A DNA stretch of 64,000 nucleotides. Source: Enterococcus_D entomosocium. GTDB taxonomy: Bacteria; Bacillota; Bacilli; Lactobacillales; Enterococcaceae. The notes beneath the pieces were generated by a model, which had not been told where the DNA came from, ran no database searches, and worked only from the letters and a program-made list of their open reading frames with translations. A program made the position numbers and the translations under genes. The DNA lies in NCBI RefSeq assembly GCF_030441895.1, contig NZ_JARJAS010000017.1. One strand, written 5' to 3'. How positions within the stretch are numbered: position 1 is the first letter of the stretch; every line of letters begins with the position of its first letter. This document shows positions 35,761-44,256 of this stretch, piece after piece.

Positions 35761-36408
35761 GTGCGCGTGACTTATCGAACGATTCGACAAGACGGAGAAA
35801 CAGAAATAGAAATCAAAAAATCGCGTTTCCTCTGTTCATTAAAACGAATTCAATCAGAAGACGAAGCCAAAGCGTTTATTCAAGCCCTCAAGAAAGAGCA
35901 TTGGAAGGCAAATCATCATTGCAGCGCCTATGTATTAGGTGAAAATCATGAGATCCAGCGCAGCAGTGATGATGGTGAACCGAGCGGCACCGCTGGGGTA
36001 CCGATTTTAGAAGTGTTAAAGAAAAACGAACTGATCAATGTGATCGCCGTTGTTACCCGCTACTTCGGTGGAACGAAACTGGGTGCTGGTGGATTGATTC
36101 GCGCTTATTCAAGTTCGGCCTCTGCTGGAATCAAAGAGATAGGAATCGTCGAGGGTATTTTGCATCAAGAACTTGCCTTGACCATCGAGTATCCCCTTTT
36201 AGGCAAGCTCCAAAACTACTTAGAACTGCAGAATATCTATATAAAAGATATTGCTTATACGGAGAAAATCGTTGTCACCTTAATGATTCCTGAAGCAGTA
36301 CTTGCCGACCAAGAAGCCGCTCTGATCGATTTGCTACAAGGTCAAGTGCAATTGACCAGAGGGACTACCGAATATGTAGAACGCTTGATCGAGCAGTCAA
36401 CAGAGTAA
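35761..36408 (+). CDS. yigZ: YigZ/IMPACT family protein
   Basis: This 215-residue protein has an N-terminal UPF0029 (IMPACT) domain with KSRFLCSLKR, HHCSAYVLG, SSDDGEPSGTAGVPILEVL and VVTRYFGGTKLGAGGLIRAYS. A C-terminal DUF1949 domain (about 140-215) follows. The biochemical role is not settled; eukaryotic IMPACT regulates Gcn2. The start is GTG 35761, 5 bases after AAAGGAGG; a second GTG two codons later is possible. It is monocistronic, on the plus strand among minus-strand genes. Confidence 0.93.
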   Translation: MRVTYRTIRQDGETEIEIKKSRFLCSLKRIQSEDEAKAFIQALKKEHWKANHHCSAYVLGENHEIQRSSDDGEPSGTAGVPILEVLKKNELINVIAVVTRYFGGTKLGAGGLIRAYSSSASAGIKEIGIVEGILHQELALTIEYPLLGKLQNYLELQNIYIKDIAYTEKIVVTLMIPEAVLADQEAALIDLLQGQVQLTRGTTEYVERLIEQSTE

Positions 36409-36489
36409 GCCAGCTTACTAAAGACCTTCCAGTGTGTGCTCTTTTCCTCAAGGAGGACGCTGCCAAGTTTGCTACAACCAATGCAGGAA

Positions 36490-36582
36490 GCCCAAATATT
36501 TGAAAAGCCGAAACGGTCATGCAACCAGCGACGCTAAGCAACAGCAGATACGCTCGTAGGGTCCTTTCGGCTTTTTTGGGCT
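36490..36582. terminator. Long inverted repeat, probable terminator between yigZ and gntR
   Basis: Nested arms AGCCCAA...AAAAGCCGAAA (36490-36513) and TTTCGGCTTTTTTGGGCT (36565-36582) enclose about 50 bases. The right arm supplies a T run on the plus strand, and the left arm an A-rich flank. It separates converging yigZ (+) and gntR (-). Confidence 0.6.
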
Positions 36583-36608
36583 TTTTGTTGCCAATTGAAA
36601 TAGACAGG

Positions 36609-37316
36609 TTATTTTTCCATATAAAATTCAAAACGATTACCAACATATTGGGTGCGCACGTATTCAAATGGTTGACCATCTTCAAATGAAGTGATTTGCC
36701 GCATACGTAAAATCGCATCGCCGCGTTTGATTTGTAAGTAATCAGCAATTTGCTCGGAAGCGACCATAGCTGAGATCGTTTGCGAAGCGCCGCCAATTTT
36801 CCGCTGTCCTTTTTCTTCCAACACTTTATAGAGGGAAGAGATGATCTCCTCCTTGCTAAAGTCATGAATAAACTTTTCAGGGATACTCGCTACTTCAAAA
36901 CAGATCGGCACATCATCCGCATACCGAATCCGCTCCATCCGTAAAATCGTTTCGTGACCTTCTAATTGCAGCTTTTCCATTTCACTGGAGCTAGGTGCAG
37001 TTAAGAAATAAGCGACCGCTTTGCTGGAAGGCTTACGACCAAGAGAATTCATAATTTCGGTAAAACTCGTCGTGCCCGTCATTTTCTCTTGTACTTTTTG
37101 GCGAGCCACATAAGTGCCGGAACCGATTTTACGCTCAAGAATCCCCTCATCTGCTAAGGTTTGGATCGCTTGTCGCAACGTCATGCGACTCACACCGAAT
37201 TGTTTCGACAACTCGCGCTCTGAGGGCAGACGATCCCCGATTTTGTATGTATTGTTTTCAATATTGGCTTTAATTTGATCATGAATTTGGATATAAACAG
37301 GTAATTTTTCCACCAC
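36609..37316 (-). CDS. GntR-family (HutC/UTRA) transcriptional regulator
   Basis: The 235 residues have an N-terminal winged helix (DRLPSERELSKQFGVSRMTLRQAIQTLADEGILERKIGSGTYVA region, residues 24-68) and a C-terminal UTRA ligand domain (MERIRYADDVPICFEVASIP). HutC-type members sense sugar phosphates or small metabolites. The start is GTG 37316, with GGAGG 8 bases upstream. A symmetric site sits in its own promoter. The next gene on the same strand upstream is the large activase; no sugar operon adjoins it, so the target is unclear. Confidence 0.92.
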   Translation of the reverse strand: MVEKLPVYIQIHDQIKANIENNTYKIGDRLPSERELSKQFGVSRMTLRQAIQTLADEGILERKIGSGTYVARQKVQEKMTGTTSFTEIMNSLGRKPSSKAVAYFLTAPSSSEMEKLQLEGHETILRMERIRYADDVPICFEVASIPEKFIHDFSKEEIISSLYKVLEEKGQRKIGGASQTISAMVASEQIADYLQIKRGDAILRMRQITSFEDGQPFEYVRTQYVGNRFEFYMEK

Positions 37317-37340
37317 TACACATTCCTCCGTTCCCCTCCT

Positions 37341-37359
37341 ATTATAACTGGTATATACC
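37341..37359 (-). promoter_or_regulatory. gntR promoter with GntR-type operator
   Basis: The minus strand reads GGTATATACC (37350-37359), a perfect palindrome of the HutC/YvoA operator type. It is followed 3 bases later by TATAAT (37341-37346). The overlap with the spacer suggests autorepression. Confidence 0.7.
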
Positions 37360-37515
37360 TAAATAGCTAATAAAAAAAGCAAAAACTGCTCTGTTTTTCT
37401 CAATTTGTGCGAATTCTTTCCCTATTTTATAGGAAGAAGAAAGAAGTTATCACAAAATGTCCAAACAAGAGCAGTCGCTTTTCTTTTAAATTGGTTCGGT
37501 CGCTGGCTTGAGAAT

Positions 37516-40500
37516 TTATTCAGCCAACGCTTTATTGGCAGTGGCCATCAACAAGCGGATACGATTCAATTGATTGACGATTGAGACACCTGGATCATAA
37601 TCAATGGCCGCAATGTTCGCCTGCGGGTATTGACGACGTAATTCTTTCATAACACCTTTTCCTACCACATGATTGGGCAGACAGCCAAATGGTTGCAGAC
37701 AAATGATATTGTTGACATTATTTTCCAATAGATCAATCATCTCACCGGTCAAGAACCAGCCTTCTCCCGTATGATTACCAATGGAAACAATCTCGCTCGC
37801 TTGCTCCGCAAGCTGATGGATCGAATGGATACCATCAAAACGCGTTGACGCCCTCAGTGCTTTATCCATCGGTTTTTGGAGCCTTTCAATCGCCATGATT
37901 GCAAAATCAGCGATCATTTTACTTTTCTTCGCCATCCCCAAATGCTTGTAGCGCCAAATCTGATTGTAGAGGGAATAATTCATGAAGCCGACAATATCCG
38001 GTACGACCGCTTCCGCTCCTTCTGCTTCTAACAGGCGAACGACATCGTTATTAGCTGTCGGTGAATATTTCACTAAAATCTCTCCCACGACTCCGACACG
38101 CGGCTTCTTGATATCTGTTAGGGGCACTTGATCAAAGGCTTGAATGATTTTTTTCATATTGCGATTAAACAGACTGAAGGAGCCATTACGAACGTTTTTG
38201 GCAATTTTTTCCAGCCATTCTTGATGGAGCCGATCGACAGCCCCTGCTTCTTGCTCATACGGACGGGTGCGATAAACGACCCGTTCAAAGAGATCTCCGT
38301 ATAAAAATGCCACCGCCAAACGCTTCATCATCGGTAAGGTAAAGCGAAAGCCCGGATTTGATTCAACCCCGGTGTTGCCCATCGAAATAGATACCACCGG
38401 CACTTGTGGGAATCCTGCATCGTTCAGTGCTTTACGTAACAAAGGAATATAGTTTGTTGCACGACACCCGCCGCCCGTCTGGGTCATCAAAACACTGGTA
38501 TTTTCAACATCATATTTTCCGCTTTGCAATGCTTCTACTAGCTGTCCAATGGAAATGATCGCCGGATAACACGCATCATTATTGACAAAGCGTAAACCGA
38601 CATTAACCGCCTCACGATCTTCACTAGGTAGACAGACCACTTGATACCCAGAAGCTTGCAAAGCAACATCGACTAACCCGCTTTGATGGATGGGACTCAA
38701 CATCGGCAATAAGAGCGTGTGCTGCTTGCGCATCTCTTTGGTAAAAATGATCTTTGCCGGTTCCTCGTATTGCTTTTTAGGTGCAAAGTGCTGTTTGTCC
38801 CGTTCGTTGACTGCTGCTTTCAAGGAACGCAACCGAATCCGAATTGCCCCAAGGTTCGCTCCCTCATCGATTTTCAACACCGTATATAACTTCCCATACT
38901 GCGCCATAATCTCTTCGACTTGATCAGTAGTGACTGCGTCGATCCCGCAACCGAATGAGTTTAATTGAACCAGTTCTAATTGTTTGTTTTTCGCGACCAC
39001 TCGAGCTGCCGCATACAATCGCGAATGATAGACCCATTGATCCACAACCCTCAGATCGCCGACATTTGCTAAATGAGCAATACTGTCCTCAGTCAATACA
39101 TGGAAGCCTTCTTGGGTAATGACTTCTGCAATCCCATGGTTGATTTCAGGATCCAAATGATATGGTCTTCCAGATAAAACGATCCCTTTTTGATTGGTCG
39201 TCATCAGCATACGTAGCGTTTCTTCTCCCCGTTGCGCAATATCTGTCTTGAACTGATCCAGCTCCTCGAAACCGCTGCGTAGGGCTTGGGCAATTTCTTC
39301 TTCTACAAAACCAAAATCTTGAAAAGTACTCGTTAAAGTTTTGACCATTGAGGCTTCATCCGCCAAATTCAAAAACGGACAGCGGTAGTCAACCGCCCCT
39401 TCACGAATCGCATCGACGTTATTACGAATCACTTCTGGATAGCTTTGCACAATTGGACAGTTAAAATGATTCTCAGCGGCAGTGTTCTCTAGTCGCTCAA
39501 AAATAACACCTGGATAAAAAATCAACGGTACGTTTTGATCAATCAGTGCTTGGATGTGTCCATGGGCTAGTTTGGCTGGGTAACAAACCGTATCACTAGG
39601 AATCGTTTCAATCCCTTGCTCATATAGTTCTTTGTTGGAACGTGGCGACAAGGTTACTCGAAACCCTAACTTGGTGAAAAAGGTATGCCAAAGCGGATAA
39701 TTTTCATAAAGATTCAATACTCTTGGCAGGCCGATTTCGCCATGGACGGCCTCTTTTTTACGTAAGGAACGGTACTTAAACAAGCGGCGATATTTTTCAT
39801 CCACAAGATTGATTTTGCGGTCTTCTTTCTTGATTTTGATTCGCGCACCACGTTCGCAGCGATTCCCGGTAATAAATTTTCGGCCGTCAGAAAAGAGGGT
39901 CACCGTCAACAAGCAATTGTTTTCGCATAGACCGCAATTCGTAAATTCTTTTTCTGCTTGGAAATCGGCCATTTCTGCTGGAGACAACAACGTACTAACA
40001 TCGTCAAGGGCTGCTTCTTCTAAAGCGATCAAGGCGGCACCATATGCCCCCATCAAACCGGCGATCGATGGTCGAACGACTTCACGACCGCTGATCAATT
40101 CAAAAGCGCGCAGAACCGCTTCGTTATAGAAAGTCCCTCCTTGGCAGACGATTTTCTCGCCGAGGTCTTCAGGTCGCCGAACCTTGATAACTTTATAGAT
40201 AGCATTTTTTATGACCGAGTAAGACAAGCCGGCTGAAATGTCGCCAACAGAAGCCCCTTCTTTTTGGACCTGTTTCACTTTTGAGTTCATAAAGACGGTA
40301 CAACGCGAACCAAGGTCAACCGGTGCTTGGGCTTTTGTAGCTGCCAACGCAAATTCTTTGACATCCTGATTCATAGATTTGGCAAAAGTCTCAATGAAGG
40401 AGCCGCATCCTGAGGAACAGGCTTCATTCAATTGAATCGAAGATAACGCGCCATCTTTAACCGTCATCGCCTTCATGTCTTGTCCACCGATATCTAGGAT

Positions 40501-41742
40501 AAAATCAACCCCCGGCTGGAAATGTTCGGCAGCTTTGTAATGGGCCATCGTTTCCACTTCACCGATATCGACTTTCAGTGCATGTTTGATCAAATGCTCG
40601 CCATAACCTGTGATCGTTGACTTTGCGATGTAAACGTCAGAAGGCATCTGACGATAAAGCTCTTGTAAAACCGCCATCGTTGTCGCTAACGGTTCACCTT
40701 CATTATTGCCATAGAAAGAAAACAATAATTCCCCTGCATCATTGATCAAAACCACTTTCGTTGTGGTTGATCCTGCATCGATGCCTAGATAAGCAGCGCC
40801 TGTATGCTCAGACAACGCTTTTTCTGCAGCAACCGCTTGAGCATGGCGAGCACGAAAAGCAGTCAATTCCACCTCGTCTTTAAACAATGGGGCTAATGTA
40901 TCAGTTGGCGCGAGTTTGCCATCTTCTCCGTTGGCTAAGCGGGCTAATAGCACGGAAAGCTGTTGCTCTTCTTCTGCATACAGTGCGGCCCCCATCGCTA
41001 CAAACAGTTCTGGGTTCTCGGGAAAAATGATGTCTGCTTCTTGCAGGCTCAACGTATCGATAAACCGTTGACGCAATTCCGACATAAACGTCAACGGTCC
41101 ACCTAGAAAGGCTACCTTGCCTTTGATTTTACGACCAGCAGCCAAGCCAGCAATCGTTTGATTGACCACCGCTTGAAAAATACTCGCCGCAATGTCTGCT
41201 TTTGCTGCTCCTTCATTGATCAGCGGCTGCACATCGGTTTTGGCAAAGACGCCACAGCGCGATGCGATCGGATAAAGGGTTTGATAATCTTTGGCTAGTT
41301 CATTGACCCCATTGGCATCGGTTTTCAATAAAACTGCCATCTGATCAATAAACGCACCCGTTCCACCGGCACAACTGCCGTTCATTCGCTGCTCCAATGC
41401 CCCTTCAAAAAAGGTGATCTTCGCATCTTCGCCGCCTAACTCGATGGCCACATCGGTTTCGGGAATCACTGTCTCAACTGTTTTGGTACAAGCGATGACC
41501 TCTTGGACAAATGGGATCCGCAAAACTTCCGCCAGACCCATCCCACCTGATCCGGTAATCGCCAGCGCAAGCGGCTGATCTTCGATCACTTCTTGCGCTT
41601 CTCTAATGATTTTTTCCGCTGCTTTCTGGATATCTGCATAGTGCCGTTCATATCTTGAAAAACACGTTTGATTGCCTTCATCTAACAGAACCATCTTGAC
41701 TGTTGTCGACCCGACATCGATGCCCGCTTTATATTTTTTCAT
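37516..41742 (-). CDS. 2-hydroxyacyl-CoA dehydratase activase-like protein, two ATPase domains plus DUF2229 and dehydratase-like region
   Basis: This very large protein has 1408 residues from ATG 41742, with GGAGG upstream. Two BadF/BadG/HgdC-type ATPase domains carry GIDVGSTTVKM (start) and LGIDAGSTTTKVV (about 320). Each holds the two cysteines that ligate an inter-subunit 4Fe-4S cluster in activases: C124/C163 and C442/C481. A Cys-rich segment (NCGLCENNCLLTV...NRCERG) follows near 600, then a DUF2229 domain and a C-terminal region resembling the dehydratase subunits (ETIPSDTVCYPAKLAHGH; GGGCRATNYIPLL). The family architecture is known; its substrate in lactic acid bacteria is not. An oxygen-sensitive radical activation chemistry is inferred. 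It is divergent from a TetR regulator. Confidence 0.88.
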   Translation of the reverse strand: MKKYKAGIDVGSTTVKMVLLDEGNQTCFSRYERHYADIQKAAEKIIREAQEVIEDQPLALAITGSGGMGLAEVLRIPFVQEVIACTKTVETVIPETDVAIELGGEDAKITFFEGALEQRMNGSCAGGTGAFIDQMAVLLKTDANGVNELAKDYQTLYPIASRCGVFAKTDVQPLINEGAAKADIAASIFQAVVNQTIAGLAAGRKIKGKVAFLGGPLTFMSELRQRFIDTLSLQEADIIFPENPELFVAMGAALYAEEEQQLSVLLARLANGEDGKLAPTDTLAPLFKDEVELTAFRARHAQAVAAEKALSEHTGAAYLGIDAGSTTTKVVLINDAGELLFSFYGNNEGEPLATTMAVLQELYRQMPSDVYIAKSTITGYGEHLIKHALKVDIGEVETMAHYKAAEHFQPGVDFILDIGGQDMKAMTVKDGALSSIQLNEACSSGCGSFIETFAKSMNQDVKEFALAATKAQAPVDLGSRCTVFMNSKVKQVQKEGASVGDISAGLSYSVIKNAIYKVIKVRRPEDLGEKIVCQGGTFYNEAVLRAFELISGREVVRPSIAGLMGAYGAALIALEEAALDDVSTLLSPAEMADFQAEKEFTNCGLCENNCLLTVTLFSDGRKFITGNRCERGARIKIKKEDRKINLVDEKYRRLFKYRSLRKKEAVHGEIGLPRVLNLYENYPLWHTFFTKLGFRVTLSPRSNKELYEQGIETIPSDTVCYPAKLAHGHIQALIDQNVPLIFYPGVIFERLENTAAENHFNCPIVQSYPEVIRNNVDAIREGAVDYRCPFLNLADEASMVKTLTSTFQDFGFVEEEIAQALRSGFEELDQFKTDIAQRGEETLRMLMTTNQKGIVLSGRPYHLDPEINHGIAEVITQEGFHVLTEDSIAHLANVGDLRVVDQWVYHSRLYAAARVVAKNKQLELVQLNSFGCGIDAVTTDQVEEIMAQYGKLYTVLKIDEGANLGAIRIRLRSLKAAVNERDKQHFAPKKQYEEPAKIIFTKEMRKQHTLLLPMLSPIHQSGLVDVALQASGYQVVCLPSEDREAVNVGLRFVNNDACYPAIISIGQLVEALQSGKYDVENTSVLMTQTGGGCRATNYIPLLRKALNDAGFPQVPVVSISMGNTGVESNPGFRFTLPMMKRLAVAFLYGDLFERVVYRTRPYEQEAGAVDRLHQEWLEKIAKNVRNGSFSLFNRNMKKIIQAFDQVPLTDIKKPRVGVVGEILVKYSPTANNDVVRLLEAEGAEAVVPDIVGFMNYSLYNQIWRYKHLGMAKKSKMIADFAIMAIERLQKPMDKALRASTRFDGIHSIHQLAEQASEIVSIGNHTGEGWFLTGEMIDLLENNVNNIICLQPFGCLPNHVVGKGVMKELRRQYPQANIAAIDYDPGVSIVNQLNRIRLLMATANKALAE

Positions 41743-41766
41743 TTGTTGCCTCCATCTAAACAACAC

Positions 41767-41842
41767 TTTGTTGATTATCTAACAAGCCGTTTGTTATAAT
41801 ACTTATGTTCATTGTAATTCTTTTAATTGATAATTCAACAAA
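41767..41842. promoter_or_regulatory. Divergent promoters of tetR and the activase gene with a dyad
   Basis: Plus strand: TTGATT (41771-41776), 18 bases, TATAAT (41795-41800) for tetR. Minus strand: TTGAAT (41833-41838), 16 bases, TACAAT (41811-41816) for the activase. Related arms TTTGTTGATTATC (41767-41779) and GATAATTCAACAAA (41829-41842) are inverted, differ by one base, and each covers one -35 element. Such a pair could bind the TetR protein and repress both genes. Confidence 0.65.
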
Positions 41843-41863
41843 CAATTCTAAGGAAGGTGTGGG

Positions 41864-41896
41864 ATAAACAACAATTACCCGTTTTTTGTTGTTTAT
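41864..41896 (+). promoter_or_regulatory. Perfect 11-bp inverted repeat in the tetR leader
   Basis: Arms ATAAACAACAA (41864-41874) and TTGTTGTTTAT (41886-41896) flank an 11-base spacer just upstream of the tetR ribosome site (GAAAGG). They can form an RNA hairpin in the tetR 5' untranslated region or act as a DNA operator. Confidence 0.6.
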
Positions 41897-41916
41897 TTTG
41901 AAAGGAAATTCACAAT

Positions 41917-42522
41917 ATGAAAAAATTGGATTTACGTGTCAAACGAACCAATAAGTACATTATTGAAGCTTTTATCCGCTTAGTGGAAGAAAAAGGCTTC
42001 GAGCAAGTGACTGTCCAAAATATCGCCGATGAAGCCATGATCAACCGTGCAACCTTTTATGCCCATTACAAAGACAAACAAGACTTGTATGAAAAGATAT
42101 TTGACTTGGCTGTCGAATCATTTACCGCGATTCTTGATTTTGAAGATTTTGTTCAAGGCAATCGCATCAAAATCCGCAAAATCGAAGCGGCCATGACCGA
42201 ACTTTTTTTACACATTCAAAACAATCGTTCCTTTTATTTGACGATCATGGATGCCTCTGCCATTGAGATCATCCGTAAAAAGTTGGGCCTGATTTTGACT
42301 GAACGTTACCAAGAGATCTTTTCAACGTTGAGAATCACCGAAGGAGACATTGAAGTGCCCTTAGACTTCATCATTGACTATATGACCTCGATATTTGTTG
42401 GTACCTTGCATTGGTGGCTAACGGCAGAAACAACGATGACACCCGACCATCTAGCAAAACTTGTCATCAAACTGGTGGCAAACGGCCACCTGACTGTCTT
42501 GGGGATTGAGATTGAGGAATAA
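41917..42522 (+). CDS. TetR/AcrR-family transcriptional regulator
   Basis: The 201 residues start MKKLDLRVKRTNKYIIEAFIRL. The TetR helix-turn-helix spans about residues 25-55 (FEQVTVQNIADEAMINRATFYAHYKDKQDLYEKIF, split). The C-terminal region resembles the TetR_C_7/AcrR type of Firmicutes. It is divergent from the activase gene with overlapping promoter dyads, so it probably controls that gene and itself. The inducer is unknown. GAAAGGAAA precedes the ATG. Confidence 0.92.
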   Translation: MKKLDLRVKRTNKYIIEAFIRLVEEKGFEQVTVQNIADEAMINRATFYAHYKDKQDLYEKIFDLAVESFTAILDFEDFVQGNRIKIRKIEAAMTELFLHIQNNRSFYLTIMDASAIEIIRKKLGLILTERYQEIFSTLRITEGDIEVPLDFIIDYMTSIFVGTLHWWLTAETTMTPDHLAKLVIKLVANGHLTVLGIEIEE

Positions 42523-42566
42523 AAAAAAGAAGCTGCGAATGTGCAGTTTCTTTTTTATTCCTCAAT
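42511..42566. terminator. Bidirectional terminator between tetR and the 55-residue gene
   Basis: A long inverted repeat (ATTGAGGAATAAAAAA...AAGAAGCTGC with GCAGTTTCTTTTTTATTCCTCAAT) has its core stem at 42528-42550 with T6 after it on the plus strand and A8 before it. It ends tetR (+), overlapping its last codons, and the small gene on the minus strand. Confidence 0.88.
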
Positions 42567-42733
42567 TAGTGATTCTTTGAACGCCATTTGATCGTGTCTT
42601 TCGTCTTGCGCTGTTTCGTTACTTTGATTCCTTTTGGAGCCACACGAATCGCATAATCTTCCTTTTTCACCACATCATAGACATGCTCTGCAACTTCCGT
42701 TACTTTTTCTTTTAGATTCAATTTAAATTTCAT
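42566..42733 (-). CDS. Small basic hypothetical protein (55 aa)
   Basis: The protein begins MKFKLNLKEKVTEVAEHVYD and ends TKDTIKWRSKNH. It is rich in Lys/Arg, with no transmembrane helix and no cysteine. A GGGAG site lies 10 bases before ATG 42733, and a strong terminator begins at the stop codon, which supports a real gene. I do not recognise the family. High basicity suggests nucleic-acid or ribosome binding, but this is only a guess. Confidence 0.65.
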   Translation of the reverse strand: MKFKLNLKEKVTEVAEHVYDVVKKEDYAIRVAPKGIKVTKQRKTKDTIKWRSKNH

Positions 42734-42838
42734 GTGTTTTCATCTCCCGAATGCTTTACTAATAGCCTATCGCAAATAAAAAAAATCTTCAACTTATAGC
42801 CCTTCATAAAAAAGGATTTTTAGGGTTTTCGTTCCTCT

Positions 42839-43030
42839 TTATTGGACAAGCGATTTAGACGCAACCAATGCTTCGTAATGCTGAACTGTTTTTCTAGGTT
42901 TAGTAGAAAATTTGTTGAACAAACGGAACGATCCTTTCTTCTCCCCTTCACCGTTCCCCATTTCTGGCAATTCAGCATTATTGACATAGCTTTGGTTTGA
43001 AGGATGTTTGCAGAAACTTATCTTTTTCAT
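42839..43030 (-). CDS. Small hypothetical protein (63 aa)
   Basis: From ATG 43030 the protein reads MKKISFCKHPSNQSYVNNAE and ends VQHYEALVASKSLVQ. GAGGAG lies just 3 bases before the ATG, a tight spacing. There is no transmembrane helix; one Cys and a basic middle section (KKGSFRLFNKFSTKPRK) are present. No family is recognised. Support is only the open frame and the ribosome site, and the gene could be spurious. Confidence 0.4.
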   Translation of the reverse strand: MKKISFCKHPSNQSYVNNAELPEMGNGEGEKKGSFRLFNKFSTKPRKTVQHYEALVASKSLVQ

Positions 43031-43190
43031 ATGCTCCTCGTTTCTTATCAAATGAGACTGAGTTTGATCGACAGATTGTCTCCAGTTAGACGCACTTATT
43101 TTCTATTTTCAATAAAAAAGTGTCAGTAGAAAATCCAACGATTTCCCACCAACACAAAATAGTGTAGTTTCCAACTACCACGAAGTTCGA

Positions 43191-43598
43191 TTAATAAATT
43201 AAATAGTCAGAAGCACCAGCTTGCTTGATCTCGATCACTAGCTTATGAGGCAGGCAAATGCTCGTCTGTCCATTGCGATAGATCCAGCTGGTTTTGACAG
43301 CAATTTGGTCCGGGCTATTGTCTTCACGCACTCGGATCGCACCATCTTTGATCTCGACGATATTGTACTGACCTTCTGCTGGATAATACGTTTTTTCCAT
43401 CGCATCGATTTCTTCCAAGTTGAAACGGTCAACTTCTTCCCCATTGATTCGCACGATCGCATAACGATCCCCAGTATCACTTTGGGCTTGCGCTTCAAAT
43501 AGAAAAAGCGGTAAAAAAGAGCCAACAACTAACAGAACAAACAATAGATAATCATAGGGCTTTAATAGTTTTAAAAATGGCTGGATCGTCTTTTTCAT
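43191..43598 (-). CDS. NusG domain II-containing membrane-anchored protein
   Basis: This 135-residue protein has an N-terminal basic stretch and one transmembrane helix (YDYLLFVLLVVGSFLPLFLF). An extracellular NusG_II (DUF1312) fold follows, with AIVRINGEEVDRFNL, YNIVEIKDGAIRVREDNSPDQI and ICLPHKLVIEI. Such proteins occur in many Firmicutes with unclear function. ATG 43598 is used, with AAAGG about 10 bases upstream; a GTG 6 codons earlier is possible. It follows the 131-residue gene by 25 bases. Confidence 0.82.
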   Translation of the reverse strand: MKKTIQPFLKLLKPYDYLLFVLLVVGSFLPLFLFEAQAQSDTGDRYAIVRINGEEVDRFNLEEIDAMEKTYYPAEGQYNIVEIKDGAIRVREDNSPDQIAVKTSWIYRNGQTSICLPHKLVIEIKQAGASDYLIY

Positions 43599-43623
43599 CA
43601 CATGTACGCCTTTCACTGTTCAT

Positions 43624-44019
43624 TCACTGTTCCTTTTTAGAAGGTAATCGCTCTTCGAAAAAAGCAGTTAGATCAATGATCTCTTCCTCTGTGAAGGTTT
43701 CTTGCTCCCATTGGTCAAGAATTTGTTCTTGCAAAGCCAAATCCATTTCCCAAAAATGATCGCTCTTCTTGAAATGCTTTGGGTCAAAGGAACGAAACAC
43801 GGGGTAGATCATCAAAAATTCTTCAAAGGTAAGATCCCAGTCCTCAGTATAATCTTTAACGACCCCTTCTGACAAGGCTTTTTCCGTTGGATCGCCATTT
43901 TCTTTGATTAAACCAGCTTCGTAAAAATGGCGATAGATGGCCTCTTTGGTGATCTCTGGATGAAATTTTTTACTGTGACGATAGGCTTCTTCAATCAATG
44001 ACGGATAGATGATCTCCAT
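43624..44019 (-). CDS. Hypothetical acidic protein (131 aa)
   Basis: The protein starts MEIIYPSLIEEAYRHSKKFH and is acidic and helical, with a C-terminal segment FTEEEIIDLTAFFEERLPS. The middle (AIYRHFYEAGLIKENGDPTEKALSEGVVKDY) resembles the winged-helix-like tail found in phage antirepressors, but I cannot assign a family. GGGGG lies before the ATG. It is upstream of the NusG_II gene and may share its transcript, and it begins 37 bases past rpmF, so readthrough from the ribosomal operon is possible. Confidence 0.7.
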   Translation of the reverse strand: MEIIYPSLIEEAYRHSKKFHPEITKEAIYRHFYEAGLIKENGDPTEKALSEGVVKDYTEDWDLTFEEFLMIYPVFRSFDPKHFKKSDHFWEMDLALQEQILDQWEQETFTEEEIIDLTAFFEERLPSKKEQ

Positions 44020-44056
44020 TTTCCCCCTGCTTTCTGGACGGCGTCATAAGACGGCG

Positions 44057-44227
44057 TTAATTCTTTTCGATTGGGTGCTGTGCTTTGTATTCTGCTAAAG
44101 ATACATGGTGGCTGCGCTTGAAGGTTCCTGTTGTCCCATCAAACGAAATCGCTGGGGATTTGACGCCATGGTGGGTCCGACGCTTATTCTTTTTTGCTTT
44201 TGATGTTTTTCTTGCAGGTACTGCCAT
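44057..44227 (-). CDS. rpmF: Ribosomal protein L32, zinc-independent form
   Basis: This 56-residue protein begins MAVPARKTSKAKKNKRRTHH and ends KAQHPIEKN. It is a bL32 homologue, but the usual two CxxC zinc pairs are missing (there is no cysteine), so it is the C-minus form. It is the last gene of the rpmG - rpsN - 44-residue protein - rpmF run. The zinc-free paralogue and the Zur-like operator suggest use under zinc shortage, sparing zinc held by normal L32. Confidence 0.92.
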   Translation of the reverse strand: MAVPARKTSKAKKNKRRTHHGVKSPAISFDGTTGTFKRSHHVSLAEYKAQHPIEKN

Positions 44228-44256
44228 GTCATTTCCAACTTTCTGTCACTTTTTCA

